From Entrophospora sp. SA101 (lineage: Eukaryota; Glomeromycota; Glomeromycetes; Entrophosporales; Entrophosporaceae), in NCBI GenBank assembly GCA_958430865.1, contig CAUDNR010003779.1, forward strand, positions 13,768 through 60,596: a stretch of 46,829 nucleotides of DNA, written 5' to 3'. Shown here piece after piece: positions 9,306-21,002 of this stretch. The notes under the pieces are model-generated. The model worked only from the letters and a program-made list of their open reading frames with translations. It searched no databases and was not told the DNA's origin. The translations under genes were made by a program, and so were the position numbers. Position 1 is the stretch's first letter. Every line of letters begins with the position of its first letter.

Positions 9306-11151
9306 ATGCCTTTATCTTCAAAAGGAAAAAGAAAAAGTAAAAATCAAGTAAGAAATGCAGAAGGTAAGTATGAATCAAAAAAGGCACGCCAAGATGATAA
9401 CATCATTATGGATGATTACAATCATGAATTTTTTGGTACAATTGAGCATGGTGTAGTAAATTATGATAGTGATGAATTAAAAAACATTGACGCTGGTGAC
9501 AGTGAATTGGATGCTGGTAGTGAAAGTGGTTGGGATGATGTAGATGATATGGAGGAGGAAATTAAAATAAATCAAAAGCTCAAAGAATTAAAATTGGAGT
9601 GGAAGGAAAATGTTCAGCTGGAGAAAACTAAAAGAGGACCATACATGAGAGGTAAGACACCAAAATCCACTTATTATGATAAATATGGACCAAGTGGCTT
9701 GTTTACCAAAGCAGCTGCTGGAAATGAAAAAATTACAAGTCTTTTTAAAGTTCAAACTAAGGATCCAGAGCAGTTCAGGTATAACACAACAGAAGAAGCT
9801 TTAAGTGATTCAGAAGAGGAAAAAATTAATCTTAACAATTATTTAATTAAAGAAAAAATAACAGAGTTGAAAGATCAATTAGAGAAAAAGCATAAAGAAA
9901 TGAATGTAATTGAATATAATCAAAAGAGAGCCATTTATGAATATCTTGTATTATTGGATGATAAAGGATGTGGAAGAATTGATGCTAGTTTGCAGGTAGC
10001 TAAAAAAGTTTTTATAGGTGCTGGTCCATGGAAAGCACAAAAGATTAGATATGCTGCAAATTATTGGTTGCTTAACAATAAACTTCCAATGTCTAGACAT
10101 GGTAAACATCAAAAAANNNNNNNNNNNNNNNNNNNNNNNNNNNNNNNNNNNNNNNNNNNNNNNNNNNNNNNNNNNNNNNNNNNNNNNNNNNNNNNNNNNN
10201 NNNNNNNNNNNNNNNNNNNNNNNNNNNNNNNNNNNNNNNNNNNNNNNNNNNNNNNNNNNNNNNNNNNNNNNNNNNNNNNNNNNNNNNNNNNNNNNNNNNN
10301 NNNNNNNNNNNNNNNNNNNNNNNNNNNNNNNNNNNNNNNNNNNNNNNNNNNNNNNNNNNNNNNNNNNNNNNNNNNNNNNNNNNNNNNNNNNNNNNNNNNN
10401 NNNNNNNNNNNNNNNNNNNNNNNNNNNNNNNNNNNNNNNNNNNNNNNNNNNNNNNNNNNNNNNNNNNNNNNNNNNNNNNNNNNNNNNNNNNNNNNNNNNN
10501 NNNNNNNNNNNNNNNNNNNNNNNNNNNNNNNNNNNNNNNNNNNNNNNNNNNNNNNNNNNNNNNNNNNNNNNNNNNNNNNNNNNNNNNNNNNNNNNNNNNN
10601 NNNNNNNNNNNNNNNNNNNNNNNNNNNNNNNNNNNNNNNNNNNNNNNNNNNNNNNNNNNNNNNNNNNNNNNNNNNNNNNNNNNNNNNNNNNNNNNNNNNN
10701 NNNNNNNNNNNNNNNNNNNNNNNNNNNNNNNNNNNNNNNNNNNNNNNNNNNNNNNNNNNNNNNNNNNNNNNNNNNNNNNNNNNNNNNNNNNNNNNNNNNN
10801 NNNNNNNNNNNNNNNNNNNNNNNNNNNNNNNNNNNNNNNNNNNNNNNNNNNNNNNNNNNNNNNNNNNNNNNNNNNNNNNNNNNNNNNNNNNNNNNNCATA
10901 AAAATTGCTATGAAATGAAAAATAATCAATGTACCTATTGCTTGGAATTTTATAAAGCGGGTATAATTTCCAACGTATCTTCTTATATAAAAAGACTAGA
11001 AAAAGAAAGTTTGACTGATTCGTTGGATGATGATGATGAATTCGAAGAGCCTGATGTAACAGGAGACGAGGAGGTAGAGGAAAATATAACTGAAGAACAA
11101 AAAATAGTTTTAGACTTTAAAAACGCTTTTGATTTAATTAAAAATTGGTAA
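9306..11151 (+). CDS. DDE-endonuclease-type transposase, interrupted by assembly gap
   Basis: The preferred start is the ATG at 9,306 (MPLSSKGKRKSKNQ), after the tandem repeats. The N-terminal part runs to 10,116: a basic head, an acidic stretch (VNYDSDELKNIDAGDSELDA), a coiled-coil-like stretch and the block LPMSRHGKHQK. That block is also found in decayed form in the pseudogene at 18,145-19,500 as EEKHQKIKSLVYDED. After 780 N a frame from 10,897 to 11,151 ends in an acidic tail with CTYCLEF and DFKNAFDLIKNW. The gap hides the catalytic core, and the frames on each side match only if the true gap length is not exactly 780. The C-terminal part might belong to another gene. The family link rests on motif memory. 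Confidence 0.55.
10117..10896. other. Assembly gap (780 N)
   Basis: Bases 10,117-10,896 are all N. The gap lies inside the palindrome spacer, so the left and right arms come from separately assembled contigs joined in scaffolding. This matters for judging whether the inverted repeat is real. Confidence 0.99.
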
Positions 11152-11450
11152 AATAAAATTTTAATTTGAATAAAATGTTTACATACACGTAGTGTTTATT
11201 TCAAACTTTAGTTCTCATCTAACTTTTGATCTAGACATGATCTTTTGATCTTATTTAATCTACTAGTAAAGGCAAACATAAAAAACGTTTCTGCGCAAAA
11301 AAATTAATATGTACCTTAATAATATTTTTTTTGTATACATATACGCCTTTTTTCTATTTTAAAACAATTGAAATCACATGTTTCACAACATAAAAAAGAT
11401 CAACAATTGATTTTGTCACAAAGTGATAAAACGAGTGTCCATTATGCTCA
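11152..11450. other. Intergenic, with a diverged copy of an arm segment
   Basis: No gene. Bases ~11,345-11,440 resemble ~13,910-14,010 of the right arm: both contain TGTTTCACAA-TATAAAAAAGATC, GTCACAAAGTGATAAA-like and GTCCATTATGCT words, with many differences. This is a dispersed repeat that abuts the truncated array. Confidence 0.5.
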
Positions 11451-11920
11451 TTATTACAGTCAATATTATTCTTGAAAAATATTAACTGTTGATTTTCGTT
11501 TTATTTTATGTAATAAATAGAAAGTAAGTATTTTGATCATTTCACTATTATTACAGCCAACATCATTGTTTTTGAAAACATATTAACTGTCAATTTTCGT
11601 TTTATTTTATGTAATAAATAGAAAGTAAGTATTTTCGTTATTACAGCCAATATTATTCTTGAAAACATATTAACTGTTGATTTTCGTTTAATTTAATAAT
11701 AAATAAAAGGTAAGTATTTTTATTGTTTGCTATTATTACAGCTTGAAAAATATTAACTGTTTGATTTTCAATTTATTTTAAATAATAAATAGGCAAGTAT
11801 TCTTAACATTTACCATTGTTTTGAAAAAATATTAACTGTTGATTGATTTTCATTTTATTTTAAATAGAAAATAGGCTGTATTTGCTCTTTGGCTCTTTGA
11901 TAACTTCATTTATCTCTTTT
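11450..11920 (+). pseudogene. Truncated right-arm copy of the micro-exon array
   Basis: The array here is the reverse-oriented partner of the left array and keeps only its 3' end: AAA (11,521-11,523), AAA (11,622-11,624), an AAG unit with no TAG acceptor (11,707-11,709), one TAG|GCAAGT junction at 11,792/11,793, and a terminal exon from 11,868. The signal-peptide exon and every codon before the two lysines are absent. The left copy has two TAG|GCAAGT units where this has one. The terminal exon differs too: it reads AAA ATA GGC TGT and continues for ten codons before TGA, because a 9-base stretch of the left copy is missing. Probably not expressed as a secreted peptide. Confidence 0.75.
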
Positions 11921-14900
11921 ACTTTTTTTACTTTCATCTTATTTTTTATTGTTGGTTATAATTTTTACGTTACTTAAGATTCATGCAAACTATAGTGTTT
12001 ATATTATAACATAAGAAGCGAAAATAAATAAAACAGTTCATACACAATAGGTGCTTATTATAATTTGAAAAGATTTATATGTGCCAATTTAAATGGGAAT
12101 AAAATAATGATATAGTGTAGATCATCTATACTAAAAGTTAAAATTTTTGAAAGATTATGTGATCCAAACATTGGATTTTAAAAAAACCACCATCATTCAA
12201 TTTAGTTTTAAAAGGGGAGTCTATTTTTCTTTTCATATCAGGAAATTTTTTTAGGAGATAAATATTGAGATACATTATTTATCGATATTTATCTCAATAA
12301 AAAAATCGAAAATTAACAAAATAAGATAATTTTTGATAATTATCTTACGATATTTAGCATCATCGAAATTAATTACCAAGATAATTAACGATAGATAATA
12401 TATGAAATTAATCACCAAGATAATTAACGACAAAGATTATATACGAAATTAATCACTAAGATAATTAACAATAGAGAGATTAACAAATTGTTTTGTTCGC
12501 AAGTAGAAATTTTCAAATGTTCCCACGAAACAAAAATTAATTTCTTCGCTTTTTACGCTTTCATTTATGTTTCTTCTAACGTCTTAGCTCTTTTTTTAAT
12601 TCAAACATGGTGTTCCACATTAATGCTTAAAAAAATTCTTTCCTGCTATTTAATTACAGTTATTCTTTATCGGCATTTTACATTTCCTAATTCATTGTAA
12701 TTTTCTTTATAACAGTCTCTTTTTTTCTAGACTTTGTTTTGCAAAACTTTGATCTTATAACAATCACTTGTTTTGACGTTTCTTTCTTCTTGCATTATTG
12801 CAATTGTTCTTCCATCAATGATCCTACTTATCCTTTCGGTATTCAATTCTTTCTTTATTTCCATTCTTTAATTAAAACTTTCCGAATGTATTATTTTTAG
12901 GTCCAGCCCCTTTTCTTTACTATTTTCCAAATACTCATTCTATTTGAATTGAACAGGTTTATCTAGTCTTCTAGTTCGTTTGTGCGTTGTTTATATTTTG
13001 TTTTATTAATCATTAATGACTTTGTGCAACACTTCGGTAATTGAATTTTATTTTTTAATGAAGCTCCAACTAAATAAATTCTTGCGTGTATCTTGCTAAC
13101 CCAACATTTAACCAATTTATAAAAAAGTGTGCAAGTTTTATCAAGTATATATTGGAAGCAAATTTTTATTTATCTTACTTGAGGCGTGGACAATAGAAAC
13201 AAGGCCAACATCTATCAATCATAAATAACGTTTTTTATTAGTATGTAAAAAATAATACATTTACGACTACCTTTTATGTCTCAAGTCAATCATACAGCAT
13301 CCATGTATAAATAACGTTTTTTATTAGTGTGTACTTTCTGATATGTAATAAAAAAAAAATAATATATATGTATACATTTATGACTACCTTTTGTGTCTCG
13401 AGTCAATCATGTATAAATAACTTTTTTATTAGTGTACTTATTATTATCCCAATATGTAATAAATAATATGTATGTATGTGTTGCTCTAGCACAATTACAT
13501 TTATGTCTAAAGAAATAAATGAAAAAGAATAAGAAATGTAATTGAATCATTAATTTTTGCGCACTTTGGTAAAAAATATGTATACTTTTTGGAATTTTTA
13601 CCTCTGATTTAGATTTTGCAATCTGCTGGATTAACTGGTTTATTTTTTAACCAAGCAAAGTTTTCAAAGGAAGGTATGTTCTTGCAAAACATTCTTTGTT
13701 GTTACAATGTATTTTAGTCATGTTACTTATGACCTGCTATGCTACTATTATTATGTTATGTGCCTTAAAAATTTTGTTTCTCATCTAGTTTTTGATAGGA
13801 CCAAGATCTGATGATCTTATTTTGCCCAAACATAAAGAAAAGAATAAACAACTTATCAATATAAAAAAATAATATGCAAGGTGCATTGGTTTTTTTGTAC
13901 CGATATTCCTCTTCTTTTTTTACTTTAAAATAATTGAAATTTCTGTTTCACAATATAAAAAAGATCGACGTTCAATTTTGTCACTTTGTGATAAATAGGA
14001 TGTCCATTATGCTTCGGTATAGTGAACCTACTATATAGTGAATCATATGATATAATATATAAATTCAGCTCAATATAATGATTTTTAATATAAACTCTCC
14101 ATATAATGATATAGTGAAGTTTTTTTGCCAAAAATTAATTCGAGCACCAACTGTAAGCATATCATCATGACGTTCATACTCTTCTAAAGTTACGCCTTCA
14201 ACAAGCAAGTTGATATACTTCCGGATTTTTCGGTTCGCGTAACACTAGGATTTTGAAAATGACCCGTGACCCGCCTTTTATTTTGTAAATTTGACGAACT
14301 CTGATCGCTAATAGTAATAGTACTTTTGCGCAATCAAGATGCCAATTATTTACTTAATTGTAAAACATAAAAATTCTATTTTATTCGATGAAGGTATTCT
14401 TGTAAAGAAATGTAACTATTGAAGATTTTTTAGAATGGGATTTAGTCCTAGAGCGCAATATACAAAAAATGTTGGTATGGTTGTGCGATGTGGAAAATGT
14501 GATAAATGGCGAGTTATGTAAAACATAATCATGAAGTATCTACTACTAGATTAAGTAGATTTTAGATGGTATTCAATATACTTGTGGGATTCTTAGGAAT
14601 TTAACAAATGAGTTCTCGAAATTATTTTAAAAATAAAAGTCAATGATAAATTAAATTGTCAAAGTAAGATGGAAATTTCATACTATTCATATGGGCTGTT
14701 CGAATATGAGATGTGAACAATGTGAACAAGAGGATATGTTAAATCTATCAACTGATAATGAATTTTATTACTATTACGGCAAAAACAAACGTAGTAAACC
14801 ACTCTTTAGTCCAAATAGTCGAAAAAGCAAATAATTCTATAATAAAAAAATCTACCGCGCTTTAATATTATTCAATCATATGAAATAAAATTGGTTATAA

Positions 14901-16543
14901 TAAAAATCATTTCAAAAACGTAACCTGGTGGTTACGCGAACCGAAAAATAGAGTTTGTGTGTGGACTGTTTTTAGATGGAGGTTTCCTTGATCACATCGG
15001 AATTTTTTTAGTCAATCCCATCATCACTATAATATCTCTGGAGATTTAAAAAAATTTGTAAAAGGGAAGCACCAGTTGCACGTAACTGCTCATCTTTAGG
15101 TCGCTGTGTAGAGCTTGCACTTGTCAAACATTGGAATACCTAGAGTCCAAATCAGTATTATTATCATTTTATTCATCATCACAAGTAATCAACCCCCGTA
15201 AATGATTAAAATGATCACTAATCATTAAAAGTTACCGTTTTCGTTATAAAATTGACACAAATTGAGAAGAACTCTGTTATATTAATACTGTATCGGGAAA
15301 TTTTTAAAGATCATGCAAGATCATGCAAGTTAAGCCACTTTATTAGTATAAATCATATGAAATGGTTATAATCTTTTTAGTAAGGCATTAACGCTAACGA
15401 TATTACACTCGTTTGTCTTATGTGAAATGAAGTCATCAACAATTATGTAATCAAATAATTCTGGCCTGAATGCACCTGATTTGATCGATGGATGACATTA
15501 AGCCAATTTCGAGGTTAGGGTTAGGTCAGGGGTTTAAAAAAAGTATCTATACCAAAATCATGAGGAATTTTTTCATTAGAGCGTAAAAGGTAGGTTAATA
15601 AGCAAATTTTCGAGGCCATCATGTGATATTCTGGTATTTATGATATTAGTGTTTATTTATGTCAAGATAAATTCCAATTGTCAAATATTTTAACATATTT
15701 TTGTGAACCATTATAAAAGTCTAATTAATTAAGGGGAAAATTTATACCGATACATTCAAAAAATTTGATTATTATTATTTGTATCAACTGACCTATGATT
15801 ATCTAGATCGCATGGAAATGTGTGATTATATGATGTTGAGCCAACCACACAATGTTACATGAAAATCAAAATAAACTTACTCGGCACATAGTTCAATATT
15901 TCTGTTAGATTTACGCACGTGTGCTCTGCACAGGGACATATTAACCAATAAAATGTTTTGTAAAATTGACAAAGACCATTGTTGAATACCGAATAGATGT
16001 TACTGATTCGTGTAGTCTGTAATATTGATGTACTTCAACTGCATCCCTCCCTGATAATGAAAAAGATAACTGGAAGAGAAAATCCCACTTTAACATTACA
16101 CATGAAATTACATCAGAATTCTAATGTGTTATTATGGTTATAATGAATTTGCATTCAATAAATTCTATAATCATCATTGTTAATATAAATTCTTTTATTT
16201 GCTAAAAAAGTTGAATCCTATAGATTATCTTTATTATTTTCTCTTTACCACTTTGTAAACTTCAAAATCCTCCAATAGATGAACTGCCGAATTATTTTTG
16301 ACAAGGTTCAAGTTATTTTCATAAAAATCTTCTTGAGCATCGTTATAAAATGAATAATAACAATATAATTTACTAGTAATACTCTTAAATAGTTGTAAAT
16401 CAGTAAAATCTAACAAAATATCATTGAATTTTATGTTATCTTCGGTAAAAGTAATATATCGTCTATCGTGATATATTGCATATTTAGGTTTATGTACTCT
16501 GCTTAATACTGAATTATTTATCTGGCTTTCATCAATCTTAAAA
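11874..16543 (-). repeat. Right arm of giant inverted repeat
   Basis: This is the reverse complement of 1-~4,682. It contains reversed copies of the small repeats (12,364-12,474), the coding relic (about 14,062-14,217), the TIR element (14,226-14,948) and the TLDc 3' end. It holds no other gene I can support between about 11,920 and 16,233. Confidence 0.9.
14226..14948. mobile_element. TIR element with TTTTTCGGTTCGCGTAAC ends (right-arm copy)
   Basis: Same 723-base element as at 1,596-2,318, inverted with its arm. On the plus strand, broken frames around 14,338-14,835 read FDEGILVKK, VGMVVRCGKCDKWRV and RCEQCEQEDML, then FYYYYGKNKRSKPLFSPNS. These are consistent with a decayed Cys-pair (zinc-ribbon-like) protein with several frame breaks. 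Confidence 0.6.
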
Positions 16544-17919
16544 ATAAAACTTTGATCTGTTTCGATGTAATATTTATCATTTAGAGACTTTTCTATCAAG
16601 TTCCAACAAACTGGATTATATCCACCAACCAATTCTCCAGTTTCTTTAATCTTCATAATAACCAATGTTTGTTCAATGTTATAACATTTGTTTTCAAGAA
16701 TTGGTCTGGTAAATCCATCTTCTGATCCACAAAGTATTAATTTAAATTTGTATGGCAAATCATTTTTATTATTATATAAATCATCATCATTCTTGTAGTC
16801 AATCCAACTGGAAATTAAATATTTAACTTCTAAGCTTAATAACTTTCCTTTTTCTGTCCTTGGACCTTTTTGAAGTAATAAATTTGGTTGCCATTTATTA
16901 GTGAGGTGGTATTGTAGTAGTTCTTCATACAGTTCTTTATTAAAAACCTTCTCATAAGGTTTGATTTTATCATAAAAATCATTTTTAGAAATTTGATTAA
17001 ACCTCATTAATGGAATAATATCTTTTAAAATATTTTTTAACTCAATGAAGTCATCCTCATTCCATTCTAAAATATTTGTTTCATCCAAATTTTCAACTTG
17101 TACAATTCCCCATTGAATAATATAATCCCAAATTTTAATTTCATCCAATTCCAAGTTATCTTTTTCTAATATAGATACAAGTATGGATTTGTCAATTATT
17201 GAAATGTCATCAAATTCTAACATCAATTCTGGGATATCATTAATTAATTTCTTAAAATAATCTTGAAGTATAATAAATGATTGGTGCCTAGATGAAAAAT
17301 CATAGAAATAAACTACATTCCGTTGAATCCATTCTTCTTTTTGTTTAATTAAATAGTTTTGTAAATCTTCAATTAACTCATCAAAATTTAGTTCATCACA
17401 AGCTTCAAGAAGTTCAACAATTTCATTTGGATTCATGTTATCTATATCAATTATTCCATTGTAAATATATCTTTTAAAAAATAAATAATATTATTAATAA
17501 TGATGATGATGATAATTTTAGAATACTGGTTTGAAAATTAATTATTATTATAAATAAAAAATTTAATATTTTAATTAAATTTACGTTAAAAGAACTTCAA
17601 ATATACTTGGGGAAATATTTTCTTTTTCAAATAAAATATTACTACCATCTTCAGATCTTTTTACCCAATCATTTGACAATGCTGCTTTGAAATATGGCGA
17701 TCTTGCTTTTAAAATGTTGGAATGAGCTTTAAAAGTTTTGATCCCTTGGTCAACTCCAACTCTAATTTCCATATCATAAAAATCAGATTCATTCAACATT
17801 ATTGTTAAATCATTTACAAGTCTGTTAATATATTTTAATGGTGTGGCATCTTTATTGGTATTAACAAGGTTGTTTAATAATATGCTTAGATTTTCCAAGG
17901 ATGAAAAACAATTCGACAT
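16234..17919 (-). CDS. BTB/BACK/TLDc domain protein
   Basis: There are two exons, 17,919-17,585 and 17,470-16,234, joined by a 114-nt intron (GTAAAT to AAAAG). This yields 523 residues in a continuous frame; the junction gives FEVLLTYIYNGIIDIDN, the usual end of a BTB fold. The BTB domain is near residues 45-135 (SDFYDMEIRVG, FKAHSNILKARSPYFKAAL). A BACK-like helical region follows, and a TLDc domain occupies about the last 190 residues (ILCGSEDGFTRPIL, TLVIMKIKETGELVGGYNP). BTB proteins with BACK typically act as Cul3 adaptors. TLDc is linked to oxidation resistance and V-ATPase binding, but the BTB-TLDc families expanded in AM fungi have no assigned role. The 3' half falls inside the inverted repeat, so the C-terminus is duplicated at 1-310. 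Confidence 0.88.
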
Positions 17920-18120
17920 TTTGATTTTTGATCAAAGAAGAAATTAACATTTAACGGGGTGGTAAAAATATGGGATCGAGTCCGGTAGGACAACCGATTG
18001 GTCCTGCCTGACCAATAAAATTTTTTTTCGGTCCTCTCAGTCATTTGATTGATATAAATAAGTGTCCGACTTGTTTTATATATTTATTTATTATAATGAA
18101 GAAAAACATATATCAATTAA
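17920..18120. other. Short intergenic region with imperfect hairpin
   Basis: AGGACAACCGATTGGTCCT at about 17,988-18,006 forms an imperfect inverted repeat upstream of the transposase relic. It could be a remnant of the element's end; no matching terminus was found at the other side. Confidence 0.3.
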
Positions 18121-18144
18121 AAATTACATTGAAGGATTTTCAGG

Positions 18145-19500
18145 ATGAGCATTATCAGTTCTAGAGATATTAATCCTGGTGTTAAAACACGCATCCAAAC
18201 AATGTGCTAATTTTTTAGATTGCACATTAAAGATTATGGTGCATGTAATGCAAGCAAAATAATTGCGGCGCAAAACTTGGCATGCTCGTTTTATTCGCGC
18301 ATTCCCAACTTCAAGAAAGAGGAAAAACACCAAAAAATCAAAAGTTTAGTATATGATGAAGACCTTCTTCATGGATTACTTGTGGAATATCTTTGATCAA
18401 AAAAGTAAGAGATTTAAAAAATATGCTAAGAAATATTCCCTTCAATTGAAATTGAAGAAAAAAAAGAAATAAGCGAAACAACTATACGTGTATGGCTGAA
18501 AAATCTTGGATGGATTTATCAGAAAATTCATAAAGATATTTATATAGATGGCCGCGAGAAATTTTCTTGATGAATTAAGTTATTATGACCCATCCCTAGT
18601 GAATATAATGATGATATCATGTACCAACGCTTGCACCTGGAGAAGAAAATGCATATAATGGTAGTCCGTGATGGCAAAAAACTTATTGGGACCAAAAAAC
18701 CACATTCCTTTAAGAAAAAAAAAAAGAATCAGTTTAAGTCTTCATGTTAGTGATTTTTTAACTGATGATTAAAATTTTATGAAGACGAAGCATGGAGCAA
18801 AAATTGTGATAACAGGTATTTTTATTAATGATTTATTTATTCATTCTAAATTATGCCTTCACAGATTCAAAACAAGGTAATTCCTATTTTTGAAAAGAGC
18901 TTTTCAGATACAGTTGGGTTTTTGCATTTGACAATGCAACCAGTCATTCATGCTTTACTAGTGATGCTTTTATTGTTACCCAAACGAACGAACCTCGGAC
19001 CTGGTGGTAGTGATAAATAGCATTTAGGGATGTATTACCTGGTGGAGAAACTCAAAAAAAGCATTTAGAAGATGGAAAACCAAAAGGAATAGAGATGATT
19101 TTAATAGAATGTGACCAGCTGACAGAAGAATTTCCCGAATATGTAACTGTTGTGCTGCATGTATTCTGTCTTTACAACAAGATTTTGCTTTTCAGTATCC
19201 TTCAATTCAAGAGATTATTGAAAGGTGTGGTGGGCATAAAGTTATCTTTTTCCCAAGTTCCATTGTAAACTTAATTTCATTGAGTATTTTTGGGGAGCCA
19301 TAAAAAATACACAAGGAATAATTGTGATTTCACCTTTAAAGTATTGGAAAAAACAGTTCTTGACTCTGTATTGTTTGAACAAATACGTAAATATGCAAGG
19401 TATTCTTGGAGATTTATTGATGCCTACCGTAAAGGATTGACTGGTGTCTGTGCCTTATATTAATATGCTGTAAAGATATATAAATCTCTTGCCGGAAAAT
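18145..19500 (+). pseudogene. Decayed DDE-endonuclease transposase
   Basis: Several frames must be joined: EEKHQKIKSLVYDED (about 18,320); ISETTIRVWLKNLGWIYQK and IYIDGREKF (about 18,465-18,570); EKMHIMVVRDGKKLIGTKK (about 18,642); FAFDNATSHSCF, around the second catalytic Asp (about 18,920); FIEYFWGAIK-like, around the catalytic Glu (about 19,280); then RKYARYSWRFIDAYRKGLTG (about 19,387). The order matches a DDE endonuclease of the type common in AM fungi and related to the gene at 9,306. Multiple frameshifts and stops rule out activity. This is an old insertion. Confidence 0.75.
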
Positions 19501-20337
19501 GTTTCAATGGAATAATAATTAATTTTTTTGTTGAGTGAAGCTTGCCTGACCAAACAAACATTTTATGTTGATCATGCTATTCTTGGAATAGGTGATCGCA
19601 CAATGATTGATTCAGTCATGGTGGTATCCCCATTACAAAAAATGCCTTTGAATGGGATTGCTATAGCTCCTTTATTAAATAAAATTAGTAAATTATTATG
19701 GTTATCCCTTCCATTTCTGCCCCCTTGTAATCCTATTTCCTTTTCATTGTATGAATGATACTGTCACACCTCGCTCTCCAGATTTCTCTTTGGATTTTTC
19801 CACAACAAGTTCCTTGTTGATTTAATTTGTTTTTAGATGTTTTTGTTCTTCTAAACATGTCTTGAATTCATTTGGTGTAAAATGGAATAATAATTACATA
19901 TATAAATAAATACACCAAAACCACATGAACTCCATTTTTGGAAATATATATCTTTTTTTTTATTGATTTTGAGGCCATGATCGTCTGGATTTTTTTTCAA
20001 AAAAGGCCAACCGATCTATTTTGGCAGCTTTAACTGACAATCTTCTTTACACAAAGATGCTAATGGTCTTACATTACCTGTATTAATTAATCTTAATTTT
20101 GCTTATTTTTATATATCGTGTTACAAATATAAATAATACAGTTATAAATTTAGTAAAATTTTAAATTAAATTGGAAGCTATTTCTCAATTATTAAGCCGA
20201 CTAACGCAAAAAAAATTTTTTAACAATTTTTCTTTCTTTTTAAAAAAAAATCTCGTCCCATCCACTTTCATATAATTTTTTTCTAATAAAACAAAAAAAG
20301 AATTTTATCAATTAATAAATAATCTAATAATAAAAAA
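19501..20337. other. Intergenic, no supported gene
   Basis: A frame at 19,528-19,758 is open on the plus strand, but the minus strand of the same stretch also reads protein-like (AIPFKGIFCNGDTTMTESII), so neither is trusted. The rest is AT-rich. The last ~100 bases presumably include the promoter of the secreted-protein gene. Confidence 0.4.
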
Positions 20338-20625
20338 ATGAAACAAACTATAACAACAGTTAATCATTTTACATTCTATATCGTTTTCCTAATTTTCATT
20401 ATAGCTGTAAACTCCATTCCTGCAATTGAAAGAATGGAAAATTCGAATAACAGTGGTTCACTAAAACGTCGAGGTATTTGCTCGGGAGATTCAGAATCAA
20501 TCTGCAGTGGCGACAGTATTTTTCTAGTGGAATTAGATTGTAATACTAAATTTGTCAAAAGTCAAAAGCCTTGTCCTGATGGGACAACTTGTGTATTCAA
20601 CGGCAAGACTGCAAAATGTTCATAA
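20338..20625 (+). CDS. Small cysteine-rich secreted protein, effector candidate
   Basis: A single exon of 95 residues. The N-terminus has a hydrophobic signal peptide (FTFYIVFLIFIIAVNS, residues ~11-26) and a polar propeptide-like stretch, IPAIERMENSNNSGS. A basic LKRR at about 43-46 fits Kex2 processing. The mature part begins GICSGD and contains six cysteines (GIC, SIC, LDC, KPC, TTC, AKC), ending AKCS, which could give three disulfides. Small size, six cysteines and a Kex2 site are typical of fungal secreted effectors or antimicrobial-like peptides. The fold and target are unknown. The next gene, TPS1, starts about 380 bases downstream on the same strand. Confidence 0.8.
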   Translation: MKQTITTVNHFTFYIVFLIFIIAVNSIPAIERMENSNNSGSLKRRGICSGDSESICSGDSIFLVELDCNTKFVKSQKPCPDGTTCVFNGKTAKCS

Positions 20626-21002
20626 AATATTATATTACTTGGGACTCGAGGGATAATGGGAAGGAGGGCTAAAACAATTAGAATAATATTACAATTAATT
20701 TTTTTTTTTTAATTTGATATAAAAATTTTTTTTAAATGATGTGTAGGAATACTTATATGAATTTTTATAAATATATAAATAGATCGTTTTTGATTTTTTT
20801 TTTTTAATTTCTTTATCTATAATTTATTTATTATTTTTTTTTCACGTCATTTTTAAAAACATTTTAACTAAATTAATATAAATAATTGATAAATTTAGAA
20901 ACTTGACTTGTAAATCAATTTATTTAAATTATGAGTTGTATTAATTACCATGACATACAAAGTCCTTTTAATAAAAGTTTTTTATTTTATTGATTTAACA
21001 AA
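20626..21002. other. AT-rich intergenic/promoter region of TPS1
   Basis: Long T and A runs with no open frame. It contains the 3' end of the secreted-protein transcript and the TPS1 promoter, with no motif I can single out. Confidence 0.5.

Noticed and set aside
19528..19758. 76-residue frame downstream of the transposase relic
   Set aside because: Both strands read equally protein-like and neither has supported ends; no family recognised.
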